Source: Trichobilharzia regenti
Lineage: Eukaryota > Platyhelminthes > Trematoda > Strigeidida > Schistosomatidae
DNA: 64,000 nucleotides
Reading direction: 5' to 3'
Assembly: GCA_944472135.2 (NCBI GenBank)
Contig: OX235270.1
Span: forward strand, 42,966,352-43,030,351
Under the pieces are notes generated by a model. The model was given only the letters and a program-made list of their open reading frames with translations, ran no database searches and was not told where the DNA came from. Each line of letters opens with the position of its first letter. Position 1 is the stretch's first letter. Shown piece after piece: positions 23,566 through 37,269 of the stretch. The position numbers and the translations under genes were made by a program.

Positions 23566-24768
23566 AGTAAATGCTGGGTCTTCCGATTGAGAATGAAGAT
23601 CACCTAGAGGTACTGGAAGCATTTTCCAGAGACAAGATAAAAAACGGCAAATTATGAGCCCGCGTAAATAATTCGCATGGTTTGTAGACAGATAAAATGT
23701 TTGACTGCCTTCAGAATGATGCGAAGCTATCACACAAAGTCATGATGCACACTATTCTCAAGCCTGAATTGGGTTTGAAGTTTATATTTCAGAAGACTAT
23801 GACTAATCCCTGCATTCTACCCTATGTCTTCTACACAATGACAAGCTGTTAGGTTCATTGATCCAGCCTGCAGGCTGTGTATATACAGCTGTATATACAG
23901 CTATATTGCTAAAGCGCAGTTACCGTAATCTTGGAACGCTACACTACACAAAGATCGATGACCTGAGTAACAATTTTAATTTCTGAACTATCGTCATAAA
24001 ACCCTGAGATGGTCAAAATACCTGAAATCGCCCAAAATCTTGTGTTTAGGTAAGGCTTTCAAAATGATATACAACTCCCTAAGAATATTATTTTTACTTA
24101 CTTATTATGAAGAAAGTAACACAATCAATCTAAGGCTATGAAAATAAATTGCGAAGTAACTCAATACTTTAAGGGAATGCATATATTAGTTTTAAAATAA
24201 TTCAACGTTTCGTATCTCCATGGTAATAATGTTCAAATTTCAATGTGAGCGTTTTACGGGCTGAAATTATCCGTCACTTATCAAGGTCATTGGTGGAGTG
24301 AGGCGCTCGAAGGTCATTTTCGTCCATTTTAGTCGGCCATGTTGGATCGCAGTTCCGTAGCTGTTCGTTAACGCGTTTGTTGTTCCGTTTATCCTGCCGT
24401 TATACACGACTTATCTTGTTGCGTATCGTTCACAAATGTTGCGTTTCACCTCATTTTTTGTTTCCGTTGCTGTTAAAATGAATTATTTCTTTGGTTTCGA
24501 AAGTTTTCACTACCAGGCCAGTGCATTCATTTCGGTGTAATTGTTTTCATACCTTGCATTCATGCGGCTTTGAGTGTTTTAGTTGGTTTTCAGCTGTTAA
24601 TGAATTAGTACTGTGTAGAGGGTTTTGAAATTGTGCACATGAAGATGTTTGGCTGTCAGAAGCAGTTGTTTCCAGTCCATTAGTTGGTTGCCGTTACAAT
24701 TGTTGGCTCAGTTACTTGCATAACATGTAGAAATCTGGAAAAAGAGTGTCTTTTTCGTTCATGTTTGC
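23566..24768. other. Intergenic; a CpG-richer stretch at 24290-24460
   Basis: A small TATATACAGC palindrome occurs at 23879-23904. The stretch at 24290-24460 has more CG dinucleotides than its surroundings and precedes the coding-like block at 24769, so it could be a promoter or 5' leader. No element was identified. Confidence 0.3.
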
Positions 24769-25232
24769 AGCATACAACAATCTGCGAGTGAATCTGTTGA
24801 AGAGAGCACCATCAGAGTTGGTATTAGCAAGGTTTTCGAAGAACAAATTAAACCCAGAGAATTTAGAACCTGGGTTGAAGTTGAAAAAGCTTTGAAGATT
24901 TTTGAGAATGTGAATATACCATCCGTGTGTCTGCTATCATTTAAAAAAATATATTGTGAGAGAATCTAAGCCAAATAAGGTTGAGCCGCATGAAAAGTAT
25001 GAATCTGTTGTGCTTGTGTATATTTTGGGGGAACTAAAAGAACCTGGAATCCTTAAGGGTAAGTGTTACTTATGCTTATTATTGCTTGATGTACTAGATC
25101 GCAATAAATGAACTAGGACTACCCGTAATAGAGCCAGTGTTAACATCCATTCGATGGGTTGCAAAACGGTTTTCAAAGCGGATAAAATACGGTGATCTGG
25201 TGAGTGTTCAAACAATCCCAGTTAAAGGTAAG
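24769..25232 (+). pseudogene. Unrecognised coding-like block with exon borders
   Basis: After an acceptor CATGTTTGCAG at 24768 an open frame reads QQSASESVEESTIRVGISK and continues with FRTWVEVEKALKIFEN. It is broken by a frameshift in an A-run near 24943, then YIVRESKPNKVEPHEKYES and ELKEPGILKG lead to a GTAAGT donor near 25060. A second coding-like stretch, 25105-25232, has LPVIEPVLTSIRWVAKRFS. The first part loosely recalls N-terminal regions of transposase-like proteins, but I cannot name it. It could be a decayed DNA transposon or a pseudogene. Confidence 0.35.
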
Positions 25233-25979
25233 ACATTAACGAGGAAGACGAAAATTTCGGGTTGTAGTCTACGATTGATGGTTTCCTCGAAGTTGTGATT
25301 CTTCCGTGACTATAGACACAGATGTTCACGATCTTAAAAAAAACTAAATAAATTATCCTTGAACCAGTAGTCTTCTTTTCTTCGGCGAAACATCCGTTAA
25401 TACGACTATACGATTAGGTAGCGAAGTAAGATGTTATGTGACTGAGAATCGTGGTTGTTGTGTTTCTGACTAATTTCGCACATCTGACTTATAACCGCAT
25501 GGAGATAGCGTTTTCCTCATGGTACATTATGATATCTAGAAATCATAAGCACGCTGCCATCGGTAAATTTATTTTTACTTTTTAAATGGCTGCAAATAGT
25601 GAGTCGTTTGCGGTGATAGGATGAATACCTCTGAACGTTTTTGTGGAGACTAGGGTATATTTAATTTTTTCGAGTAAGGGACGATCTTTTTACCAAGAAA
25701 GTTCTCGGAATTTTCGTTATTCAAAGATAACGCTAAGTTGCCCACTAAGGTAGTAACTATAGGAGATAACCTTCAGCGGAAACTATATTAATGTAGTTTT
25801 AGGTAATGCGTCATAGAAGTCAGCATCGTAGGTTAATTGTGTCTAAATGTATTAAACGTTGTATAACTGATCAAACCATAGTTCTTACGTGCGAGTTAGT
25901 TTTATAAATAATGAATGTACCGTACAAGCGTCTACCATGATTTGCATACCTAGCTCATAAACATTATGCCTGCATGTGG
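25233..25979. other. No gene seen
   Basis: No supported feature between the coding-like block and the RT relic. Confidence 0.3.
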
Positions 25980-26615
25980 CATACATTTAGGGCCAACACG
26001 CTGCGATGAATCAGTCCGAGATACTTAGAGTCAGACTTCATTTCCATATCACTATTATCAATTTTGCAACGGTCATAGGAATTAACACCTTCAACTAACT
26101 TTCGTTTACATCGGAAACTGAAAATAACAGTCTGACATTTCGAAGGATTTAGTTTAAGAGCATTTTCCCACTCCTAATAGAGAGCTGTTCATCTTAGTAC
26201 GGTGTAGTTGGCAGTTAACAGACATTGAAGTAGTTAGATCGTCCGCGTGTTTGAAAAAGTTCTTCTCGTATGCATTCGTACAATAACTTCATCAAACAAA
26301 AATACAATTGGTAATGGACGACTTCCCCCTGACCTACAGTGTTCTGCTTTCTCCCTGATAAATTAGAATGAAGCCATCTAACAATCCAATACTCAGTTTG
26401 AGTTTCAGCAAGCTTATCTAACAGAATATCTCTAGGTAGTGAGTCGAAAGCGGATGTGTACTCTAGGAAGGTGCAGCGAATTTAGCCCCATTGTCTATAC
26501 TGGAGAAAATGTTGTGAAGCAAGACTGCAGCTGCATCTAAAGTACGTCTACTGTGTTTATAGGAGAACTGTTTGGGATCGTTAAAGGCTCTGAGTGAGGG
26601 TTAAAGATTAAGTAA
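25980..26615 (-). pseudogene. Decayed non-LTR reverse transcriptase (CR1/Jockey-like)
   Basis: Minus-strand reading in shifting frames gives YKHSRRTLDAAAVLLHNIFS near 26560-26500, then a TSAFDS catalytic-like block around 26460, and further on NALKLNPSKCQTVIFSF and SDSKYLGLI near 26160-26010. The order fits motifs of a CR1/Jockey-type RT. Numerous stops and missing blocks make it a relic. Confidence 0.65.
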
Positions 26616-28738
26616 GAGTAACTTTCCCTTAGTTCGTATATACCTCATTTGATTTGAAACAAAGGAAGCAGGTCTTATTAACGCTTGTAACACTAGAAAG
26701 TTTGGCATTTATGGGAGAATTTATGAAAGACTTGTTTAGTTTACACACACCAAATGAATAGGAAATACTGGAGGTAATTACATGCATACAGGCGTAGGTT
26801 ATTTAACATCTATAAAGTAGACATGCAAATACCGCAGTTTTTGATCACAGAAATGATGGATACTAGATAACATCCTATGATTCAACGGCATATTAAAATA
26901 AATAAAAAATGTTTCTTAGCTGATGGTCAAGTGAACAGTCTATTTGATGATGTCACTGCATATTAACGGATTAGTGAAGTAGATATCAAGCCTAAGTTAC
27001 TACATTTACTTGTACTACATACTTGGCGTTTAACAGTAAACAGACTTTCAACTGGTTAGATAAGGCGACTTTAGAGTATCCAACAGTACAGAATTATTAT
27101 TCAACTTGCTAAATCCCACTTAGCTTTTACAATGTGCTATTGTGTAGAAACAGACACGAAATCCTACTAATGACTAAAGTAACATTCTCATAATACTACA
27201 GTGAATTTCCATCCCACTAACTAAGCTTAGCGTTTATTATTCCTAATTCACTTATTACAAAAGCACATTGTATAGCGAGGAATTGAAGAAGTCTACAGGA
27301 AGAAGTAATCAAGAGTATATTAAACATTTGATTAATTTACAAAAGAAAATTCTGATGAAGGGTAATAAAGTTAGTTTGACCGAATGATGTTTCCGCTGAT
27401 TTCATATTCGACAACCTCCGTAAACCTGGAAAAAATAAAGTACATGTTAGAACTAGCATAACATGAAGTTAACAAGAGACAATTCTACATATTAGCATAC
27501 AATATGAATACAATCATTCTGTTAAAACTAAGTATTATCTCAGGGAGATAAATGTATTTGTAGTCTACAGCTGATATTTATGTTGACGCCGTATACATAA
27601 ATATACATCATATGTTTTCCTGCATTTGAGGACTATATGCAAATTTCAAGGCAATCTCCGAAACATTCATACTATTGAGGCGTCATTCTCTCATCAAGCT
27701 TACTTGCAGATCAACTTCACACTAAACACTTTTACATGAAATGAAGTATTGCAAGTGTATAACTTAGAAGTTAATCCACAATCTCAGTAATGTCTAGTCC
27801 ACAAGGTTTTGTGAATCCTACAGAAATCACATTTTCACATTTAGGAGACTATAGGCATCAAATATAAGCTGAACATGCCTCAACTCTAGACAGCTATGCA
27901 CAGTGCTAACAACATAGTGAAACACTTCAACTATTGTAAAGTACACAGACCTGTTGTGTTGATGAGGATAATAATGTCATATAATGCAAACTAGAAAATT
28001 CAATCGTCATAGAGCATCTGTACTGCTTTGTCTAAATGGAAATCTCAGGAGAAATTCATCTCCACTATTGGTGATCAAAAATATTGTAGCATTAAGTATA
28101 CAGTCAGTGGAAATTGTAAAAGAGAATAAATTCATATTAATGATAATAAAGCTGAATAGATTCAGTTCTAGTAACCACCTTCGTTTGTTATCCTATCAGT
28201 CAGCTTAGTACACAATGGCACAATATTATTATAGTTGAGATATTTTTGTACATTTAATTAACATAACCCATAGCACACTGCACCAACCAGTGCCAATATA
28301 TATGAAATCCATTTAGAGATAACCTTTCAACTTACCATAATTCCTGTCCAACCACATATAAAGTGAAAAGCACATCTAAATGACAACTTAGGTTCCCACC
28401 AACGATTCTGATAACATTTGCAGGTGATTTCCAAGTATTGAGAGAGTTATTTTGTCAAAAAAGACTGTTCTTCACACGAAAATAGGCTGTATTGATATCC
28501 TGAGACATGAAGTCTTCATTGAATGATACTATGCCGAAAGATGCAGCTTCTACATGGAGTAAATGAGTGGTGCAAATGGCATTACCCTCTAACTATCCTA
28601 TCTCCCTCATTACACCGACATTTTGATACATTCCATCTGAAACACTAATCATTGCAACCAATATGCTAAAAGTGTGTCGCAGTCAGATCACATGAGGCGG
28701 ACACAAACATAACCAGCCAAAAAGTGGGAATTTACCTC
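26616..28738. other. Intergenic, no gene seen
   Basis: A 74-codon frame at 27984-28208 has no support. No repeat was recognised by eye. Confidence 0.3.
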
Positions 28739-28847
28739 AATCTAGATAACATATAATACAATTTTATTAAAAATTATTGGCAAAAAAAATTCCAAACGTA
28801 ACTTCTAGAGTACGTGACGAATAAGTCCAGCCGTTTTACGGCTAGGA

Positions 28848-30468
28848 TCATTCTGCCAGTCTGTTGAAATTTCGCTTGGTAGAGTTTCTTGAGTGTAAAT
28901 TCTGACCTAATTGTGTTAAATGCTTCCTGTATTGACGGGGACCATCATTTTCTGACATGTTCTCGCAGGCGTTCCCAGTTACCAGTTCGGGAATGCCATG
29001 AACAACCATGGCGGCAGAAGGATTAAGCTCTGGAGACTCCCTCGCCATTTGTCTTTCCTTCCATGGTCTGTCTGGCTTAACACGTATGTTGCAGGCCCTC
29101 CCTATAGAAAGGAATTGAGAATCCAGCAACACTTTTTCGACATCCTCGGTAGAGCCCAATGTTACTCTCAGTGGGGATGGTTTGCCTTGAAGTGCAGCAG
29201 TGCCTCTATAAAATCTGCATAGATTTAGTGGTTGGATGTCCAGACCTAGTGTGCTACACAAGATGGACTACTGTTCCTGACCAAATAGGGCCCTATCTTC
29301 CAGCAGACTGCTTCTACAGTCTGGTACATTAAAGAGGATTACATAGTTTGATCTACTAACCGTGGGCCAAGGCTCGGTCATCACACATGTGTGATCCCCT
29401 TTAAGACCGTCTTGTTTCGTCTGGTGCGGCTGGGTATTTTCGTGTGTCTCATTGCTATGGCCAGTATAACTGTGGTGAGAGCAGGCCGTGAGAAAATATG
29501 CACAAGGCTGATTCAACAACCAATCACAGAAGACTTAACGTGGCAAAATATGATTCGCAGATAGAGAACTCTATTTTTCGAGGAATCCCGAAACGACCAA
29601 TCAGAAGCCTGCGTTTGTCTGCTTAACTTCTGATAAACAACCAATCAGATGACTGTGCTTGTCGACTTGCATAAGCTATAATAATGTATGTGAAATATAT
29701 ATATAAATACGTATTGATTTTCATAATAAAACGATCTGTTGCCTGGCCTTTGTCTTCTGTTGTTACATTACTGGCAGACGATAGGGGACTTTTTCCGCCG
29801 ACAGAAACCTGTGGTGCTTCAGCCTCTGTGTCTGGGGCGGTTATGGCAAGAGTTGCAAGTTTAACCGGTGAGGATTTTGGTTTCCCCGTTTTACGTGCAT
29901 TTGTGCTATTTTCCGAATTGGTGGGAGTAGAACATTTCAAGTTTTTCCCTGCTACTTCTGCGCCATCTTTAGTTTTCAAAGGACTACGCGAGGCTACATC
30001 ACGATGGCAACTCGGGCATATGCACCAGAACCATGGGCATGGGTTCTTACGCATTAAGTCATAGTATACTTTTGGTACCCCATTGTCGCATCTACAATGT
30101 ACCCATCGCTTACAAAAGTTACATTCGAAAGCAGAGTCTGCTTGTTCGACAACAGAATCGCAGACCTTGCAGTCGTCTGCCTTCTTGGGGAGCGTTCTTG
30201 TCGTCTTGCGACGTCGTGAACGTTGCTTTTCAGCCTTCCAGTTTGTTTTATGGCCTACTGTGGAAATGGGTGTTATACAGTTCTCACTTAGTGCAATTTT
30301 CCCACTTGGCCCTGCTAACCTAGTCGTGTTAACAGGGATGGAGCCACAACCACTTGGTTGACTTTGCACAACTTCACTGTAGGACTGTGGCGACATGGGC
30401 AATCTGTACGAGCAGGGACTATTTGCCCTGGTCTTCAAGACCGGTATGCGAGAGTCCATCACCTTCAC
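28848..30468 (-). pseudogene. CR1-type ORF1 with PHD finger, interrupted
   Basis: The 5' part (30468 to 29769) opens MKVMDSRIPVLKTRANSP and contains a PHD-like zinc finger near residues 97-155: CKVCDSVVEQ, CNFCKRWVHCRC, CICPSC. PHD fingers are known in ORF1 of CR1-clade elements. After SPLSSAS the frame runs into an inserted solo LTR. It resumes at about 29400 (SRSNYVILFNVPDC), has a stop near 29268, then reads LGLDIQPLNLCRFYRG and PSPLRVTLGSTEDVEKVLL, an RNA-binding-type region. ORF1 normally binds element RNA. No matching ORF2 follows, so it is a dead fragment. Confidence 0.7.
29471..29768 (+). mobile_element. Solo LTR, copy B, inserted in CR1 ORF1
   Basis: Same family as 40-352: TGTGGTGAGAG start, TTGTTACA end, TATATATATAAATACG promoter-like box near 29695, AATAAAACG polyadenylation-type signal near 29725. 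It interrupts the minus-strand ORF1. Flanks TAACT and TTACT are near but not perfect duplicates. Confidence 0.65.
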
Positions 30469-32604
30469 CTGTTTGCCTAGTTTGGCTGAAGCCCTGGTGA
30501 CTACGGAGTATGATGTACCATTACTTATCCTATGGTGAAATCTATCGCCATATTACTCCTAAATTACTACTGGTGATTAAATAATAAGAGACTGTTAATT
30601 TGTCCAATAGACTGACAGCAAAAGACAATAGAGAGCACAGAACAGAAGGATAAAGTATGTAAGTAAAGGCTTATGACTTTACCTGTAACTTTCGGGTTAT
30701 TCGGCTTCACAGCAATCACGTAACAGACCAATAAGTCCTGTATATTTGAAAGAGTGAGGAGGATGTTGCTACAGAAGTAGCACCTGAAGCTTTGGCAGTA
30801 GTTCGAGACAGCGGGAAGTACCACACACAGGCTCGGTGAAGAAGAAATTGTTGAATAAAATTCGCCGGGTAGGAAGATCAGGTTTCCCAAACGAATAATT
30901 TACAAAGGTGGATGTTTCCGATTAGAGAGGAAAAAGCACGTCATCAGCGAAAATAGTCCACTTTATGTAGAAACTGACCTTTTGAATATAAACACTTCAC
31001 ATGTTACAGGATATACATACAGTCTACTTCCGTGGACAACAGAGGATCATTTAACGACGGGATGCTATCAATACATGGAAATAGGCTGAAAATAATAAGA
31101 AGGACTCAATGGGAAAACAAGACATTGGGTGGATGCGTTTTTCACCGTATATTTGGACAGGGATTACAATAAGTTGAAAGGTGCTGCTTGATGAAGTGTG
31201 GACCTAATGTATAAAAACCCTCAATTTTGTGAATGTTGCACCAACAGTAGTTTTAATGACATATAATGGCCTGGTATCTTAGAGAGACTAATTAGTGATG
31301 ATGTGGATGATAGAGTCTTTCGAAAATGTTGGAATCTTTTGTTTTTTATTTTCCTTCGATAACTTATGACTACCAGGTGCATATTACAGAGTTTTGCGCT
31401 GGAAAAGGTATGAAATAAAGCGAATGATGTTTAAAAGATATGATCGGTTAAAATTATAAGCAGTCAGTCTGAAATATTCAAGGATTAGAAACAGAAGTCA
31501 GTAGCTTGTTTTATATGACTAATTATAGTAAGCAAAATCTATTCCGCAATGTAAAGTTATCATAAGCATTGGACCGATACACTTGGGAAGACAAATCAAA
31601 GCAAATTTAACAGACTGAAACTCCGTATACAATTTTTCATTGTTACCATCAAAGCTAACGTGCGTTTAACTGACTGCGCAACGCCGGTTTTGAGTACCTC
31701 AGTTATTTTACAGCATGGCAGCTGCCTCCACCATAGTAAGTTTCCTGCATTGGTGGGTGTTGATTGACTAAACACTTATAAACTATTGATTTTCGGGGGA
31801 ATATGTCTGAGAAGACGACTTTAAGCGGAGGATAATGGTATTGCCTACAACAAGTGATGATTTTCCGTTTTGATTTATGCAAATTTATTTAATCCATCAC
31901 AACTAGCCATTAATCTGCAATCAACCACTGTCCTCCATTGGAATTCTCAAACTGTGTGATGCGGAAATACATCTTTGCTAATGACTCCTGTCAATGTAGT
32001 TGAAGATTGAACGATCAATTCATGGTTGTTTGCTCAAAACCAACTTCCCCAATTTTCGCGGAGGCATAAATACACCAGTCATCGACTCATCGGTCGCCGT
32101 TCAGAAAGAAGTCAGGACAAAACCGTCAGAAACCTTAGTTTTAAAGCTTGATTTTAAAGTTGGCTATATGTTGGTGTTGCAATAAAGAATTCTCGAGTGG
32201 CCAATCGGTGTTTTGGTTTTTGTGTCCGTTATTACTAAGCGTTTCTGAGAAACTTCAAGGTACAGCGTGAGTCCCAGCGTAGAAAGAGCTGGGCATTGAC
32301 GGTTTACAAGACGTGACTGAAAACTCCTTTCTTAGACCCACTTAACCATATAGCCTCACTAATAACGAACTGATTTTGGAAGCTCAGGCGAAATCAGAAA
32401 GTCATCAATGTCAATGGTAATTTTGTCTTTTAAACTATTCATTTTTGTAGGCGTATAGATGATGTGAATTCTTTATAAATGATGAATGAGAACCCCACTT
32501 TTAGGTCAGAAGTGTTGAAGAGTACAAATTAGTAGGTAACTAAGAGACGAAACAGGATTTTATCCAGATAATTTACAAGAAAATAGACTGCGTAAAACTA
32601 TTAA
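30469..32604. other. Possible 5' leader of the CR1 fragment, then intergenic
   Basis: The minus frame stays open from about 30535 into ORF1 (SYSVVTRASAKLGKQ). A 107-codon minus frame at 30567-30890 is unassigned. The rest shows no supported feature. Confidence 0.3.
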
Positions 32605-33680
32605 GCAATATAATAATATTATCCCTTCGGTTACTACCGAAATATAAGGCCCCAACAACACGTTTCCACTTTTTTCTATTCTTCAACCGTGCTCTTCACC
32701 TTGAACCACGATTGAACGTAATCTCTTATCTCCTCCTCGCCACGCGATCTCCACCATTTTTTCTTTATTTTTATTTTTGATTACAGCTTGATTCCACACC
32801 GTATTTTTGGTACAGGTATGGAATTTTCAGCATGGATATCGGTAGCCCAACCTAAGACGAGCCACTCGTCGTTTCCCATTTGGATTCCACTCGACTTATT
32901 GCTTCACTGGCGCGAGATGTCATTCGACGGCCTCCCCAGTGTGTTCCCGATCAATCAATCTCCATTTTCTCCGTCATATTTGTTGACCAATCGTCTCTTG
33001 GTTGGTTTGTTCCGAGTCAGAGATTCTCCTTATTAATTGTTTCTGACCGGCCGTCTGATATTCATTATGGAGCCAGCGAAGGCAGCTGTTGATGAAAGTC
33101 TGCAACAGGCTGTTGGAAATCCCTTTCGTGACATGCTGGCCGAGATTCAGACCCATAAATAAGAAATGGCTTCACATTGGTGTTGAAAATCAGAATCTTG
33201 CTGTTTATGCTGAGGCGGAGTGCAGAAGATTTCCAAACTGGATTCAGGTTGATGAAGGCGTATCTCGGATTTCCTATTCTCGCCTACCTTGATATCTCCA
33301 TCCGTCCCGACTGCTTGTTGTTGACACGATGCTTCCTGGATAAGTAGAGGCAGGAAGTAACTAACCTCTGTCGGATCTCTCCCGTTGATGGTGATTGGTC
33401 CTCGTTGTTGTTGTTGTTGTTGTTGCTGTGGCGGTTCGTTGGTTATCTTCATCACCTGTGTCTTCTCTATGTTCACCTGGATGGAGTCCTGTCTTTTGTG
33501 GCTGCTTCTCCAGCCAGTTTGTTGGTTTTCACCCACAAGTCTTCGAGTCTGTGTGACATTAAACATAAATCATACGAGAAATCCAGATCTTCTAGAGTCT
33601 TCCTATCTGTGGTTCAGCGTATTGCTGTCTTCTCAATCCCCTCTCACAGCCTGACGCATAATCCATAATCCACCACAAAT
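32605..33680 (-). pseudogene. RTE element, 3' fragment
   Basis: Minus frame 33147-33566 has VNIEKTQVMKI, a CAA-encoded glutamine run, PITINGRDPTEVSYF and GTDGDIKV, which follow the last RT blocks of RTE elements. Downstream a VEWNPNGKRRVARL-like C-terminal stretch (near 32890-32850) is cut by a SINE, then a GEEEIRDYV-like stretch resumes near 32750. It ends at a TAATATTATTA-like tail near 32605-32620, typical for RTE 3' ends. 5' truncated and broken. Confidence 0.65.
32757..32850 (-). mobile_element. SINE, 5'-truncated copy
   Basis: Minus strand: GGGCTACCGATATCC, AATTCCATACCTGTACC, GTGTGGAATCAAGCTGTAATC, then an A-rich tail. The tRNA-like head is missing. It interrupts the RTE C-terminal region. 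Confidence 0.75.
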
Positions 33681-36600
33681 AGGAATATCTTCAGTTTGAC
33701 TGATTTTTGTGGTGTCTGCAAAGTGCAGTTTGGCGCGATTTCAATGCTCTGTTTGAGCAGTGCGAGCGCAGAGGATGGCATTAATCCAAATCAGTAGCTG
33801 TGTGGATAGGAGATATAAGAAAATCGTGAAAGAAATGCAGAACTAGTTACCAATTGTCAGTGATTTGAAATAAACGATATCTGATAAACACATGGCTCAT
33901 TTAATTACCGAAAGCTACAGGGTCACTGATAATCTAGCAACCTCCTAAAATGAATCGTATGTCAATCTTGCGAGGGTTCAGCCTTATACGATGACACCCA
34001 GAAATAGCAGTGTGTTTAGAGCTATATTGAAGAGCGACACTTTTCTCTCTGAGTAAGAGCTTATTGTTGTTTTCTTTTTAAATGTATATATTCTCTGTGT
34101 TAACACACTACGAGAAGTCATTTTCTCTGCAGTACCACCACTGAAGTCTTCATGAATTGGCTAGTATTTTTTCAGAGAAGGAGTTTGCTACGCTTTGTCT
34201 TGAGTGCTCTTTGTATTAAGGAACAGTTTAACCAAAACATGGTCACACACTGTGATGAAAGGCCCTTAGAGCAGTGTTAAGACCTCTGTTAGAGAAGAAT
34301 AGATTCCACTCTGAGCTTCGGCTGAGGCAAGATTATACCTTATACCGCGGCATGTGATTGTTTTTCTTGGAGTAGAGCCCTGCTAGAAGGGAAAGATAAT
34401 ACTATGGGACTGTAACCAGCATGAAGGTGGATACTGGCGTGCACATTAGGTAGTGAAGTATCTTTCTAAAACTTCAAGACCAGGATAATGTTATCTCCGG
34501 TGAATTTTAGAAGATTTTGTCAGCCCACGTAGTCCCATTATATTTAAGGATCTGCTGTAGCAGAAGTGGCACTGATTAGCTACAGCTGGACTTCAGTCAA
34601 ATTGAAATTACGTCCAAAGGGTTTTGCAGTCTGACCGTAACTGCGAAGAGTAGTAAAAGCTACGGTCACTACCTCTGGCAGTTTGCTGTCGTGGCTAAAT
34701 GGTTAACAGATGCAGCCTAATAAAAGATTTCGTTGTCTAATGACCGGGGACGTCATCCATGATTTACCATAGATATTCATGCTACGATCTTCGTAGCTTA
34801 CAGCTTTGTAGTAAGATTTCATGTAGGTAATACATCCTACGCCACACAAAATCAGTCCGTTCTTTCAGAAGAATGAATGCATTTAGCACTGAAAGGCGTT
34901 GTCATGTGATTTGAATGTACAGAAGTCTTCAGGGATTATTATTACTGTGGGCTGCCCTGTCATTAATAAAGTTTGGATGCGTGTCACTTTGTTTACAGAT
35001 GACCTAGCGTTATTATGAGCTACATTATGATTAGTTGAGTCACCTGGTCAGAGTTTTGTCATATTTGAATTAGCTGATGAAGAGATGCGACCTCATTGTT
35101 CTCGAGCGATGATGCTATGTCTCTGTAAATAGAAGTCCCAGGAAAGCAATCACAGTAGTAGGATCAGTAAAATTCATGGGTACATTTATGTTGTTTCGTA
35201 AAGATTGATTATCAGGAGAAGGAGAAAAGAGTGGCCGTTAAGGTACTGAATTACCTGTCATATGAGATAGCTCTTAGGCAGTAATAAGGCATTGCTGTAT
35301 CAGCTAGCCTATCTACAATGGAGGTCGATACCTGTCCGGAGTTGAAAGAAGTTGTAATATCTAAGTAGTAGTGTTGTGAGCAGCAAGGCTGCTGACTTCA
35401 GGGTGGGCAACCGTGTTGGGTGGAGACATGTTACTAGGTGGGGGTTGCCCGCCAAGCAAGCTAAACTAGTTTGAGTTATTAGTTCTGAAGTCACGAATGG
35501 TTGTTTTCCCATACTTCAGCGGCTCAACCTTTTCATTTACGAACGTCAGAGGACCTGCTTCTCCATACAGGTATTTTGTGAAGAAGTTGAGATTTTTATC
35601 TGGCTTTTGTAGCTGTCATTTTTGAAATATTTATCTCAGGTGTGTAAAGACACGGCACAACCTGAATTAATGTGCGAAACTGTTCTCCTAGACTGCACTG
35701 ATATTCTGGACGGGATAGCGGCCGCATTTATCAACTACATGATAAGCATAGGCTAATGTGTTGCGCTATGTCACTCGAGTCAATGGATGTTTACATGGGA
35801 GTCTGGGTTGACAGTAGGCTTCCTCCCTATAAAGTTATTGACTAGATTAATTAAATTGGAGACGTCTAAAAATCCCCCTAATGAAGAATCTCGAAATGTC
35901 AGAATTATCGTTCCACGCTAATATCGGAATAATGAAACACATGGGAGAACTTTTGCGCTCTCTCGTTTTATTCCCGATAAACTTTCCTTCACGTTCGGGT
36001 ACTGTTTGGCCGCATGGCTTAGTAAAAAATCTGTGTTAACATTAATGCTTCTGTTACGAAATATACCGAAGCAGCGTAATTAGTAGGCCAGGCTCTACTT
36101 TGCAAAAACCCCTCTCATTATTCTTTTCGTAACAGATGACCAGTGGCTTGAGCCTCTAACCCCTATCACTGTGAACGATTAGTCTCCTTACTCCGAACAG
36201 TTTCCGATATAGCCGCCAACGTAATGGTTCTAGTACGAATGGCGATAGCTGTAACAACAATGATAGTAATGTAATTACCATCTAGTCTTTATGGGATTTA
36301 TCTGGCTTAACTACATCGTGCGACCGTAATTTTCGCAGACAGAAGAATTTTTCGTCACTCGTTATGCAAATATCAGATATTCTTTAAGGTCATTTCTTCC
36401 CAAGGGGGAAGGACGACGGGCGCAAACTAACACCCTGAGTGCCGAGTTAACGAACTCCTCATCACTATTTGCGGTGTCAGTAGTTCATCTGGTGGTCTTG
36501 ACACTGTAGGAAAGTTACCTGAATATGAACAGGTATATAGCTGACACTGCTTGTTACAGAGAAACCATTGCGGTATTGTTGGTAAATACTCATTTACCTG

Positions 36601-37269
36601 ATTAACTTCTAATCCGTACTCAAAAAATATGCGAGCTCACAACGCTAGTCCCTTATGGTCATCACGGAAACTTGGTGCTCCTAGTAAGCCTGCGTCGAGC
36701 ATATTTTCACTCATGGATGAGATATATTGCGATTGAGGAAAAGTTCATGATATGTTTACTATACATGCTTTAAGGTTATACCATTAACGAGTCATAATTT
36801 ATTATTACAAACCTCCTTTGTCCCACTTTTTTTCTCACGGTTTGAGTCAACCTTTTCTTCCACCTTTACGGGATGCATTATGAAAGAAATTTTTCAATAA
36901 ATCACACAGTCCTATTTGCATTCCTTGACTCCAGCAAGCCTTATGTAAATTCTGCAAAACTTCACTCACAGATGAATATGCGAAATTTGTACGCACCTCG
37001 CGAACAAAAGTGGATTACAATACAAAATAGCCCAATGAGCGCTTTAAAATTCAGAATTCAATCTTAACTAATAATGACATCCACACAGCCCTACAATTGG
37101 ATGCAATATATATGTGTATAGGGGTTGGACCTTAATAGGCTTGTATTGAACCATGAAGACTACCACGAGTAAAAACAGATTTCTAGTGAGCGTGGTTTGG
37201 TGGAAAATTCAACAAAGTCTGCGTCACTGTAGTGCCCTAAGCCTAACAAAAGGGGCATTGTTTAAGAGA
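33681..37269. other. Intergenic, no gene recognised
   Basis: Long stretch without a supported gene. A tRNA-like GTGGCTAAATGGTTAACAG at about 34690 may be another SINE relic. Small open frames (35309-35512, 36873-37067) lack support. Confidence 0.3.

Noticed and set aside
33385..33668. Leucine- or cysteine-rich + strand frames
   Set aside because: Shadows of a CAA repeat in the minus-strand RTE fragment.
34688..34860. tRNA-like GTGGCTAAATGGTTAACAG segment
   Set aside because: Box A resemblance only; no convincing box B or body shared with the SINE family.
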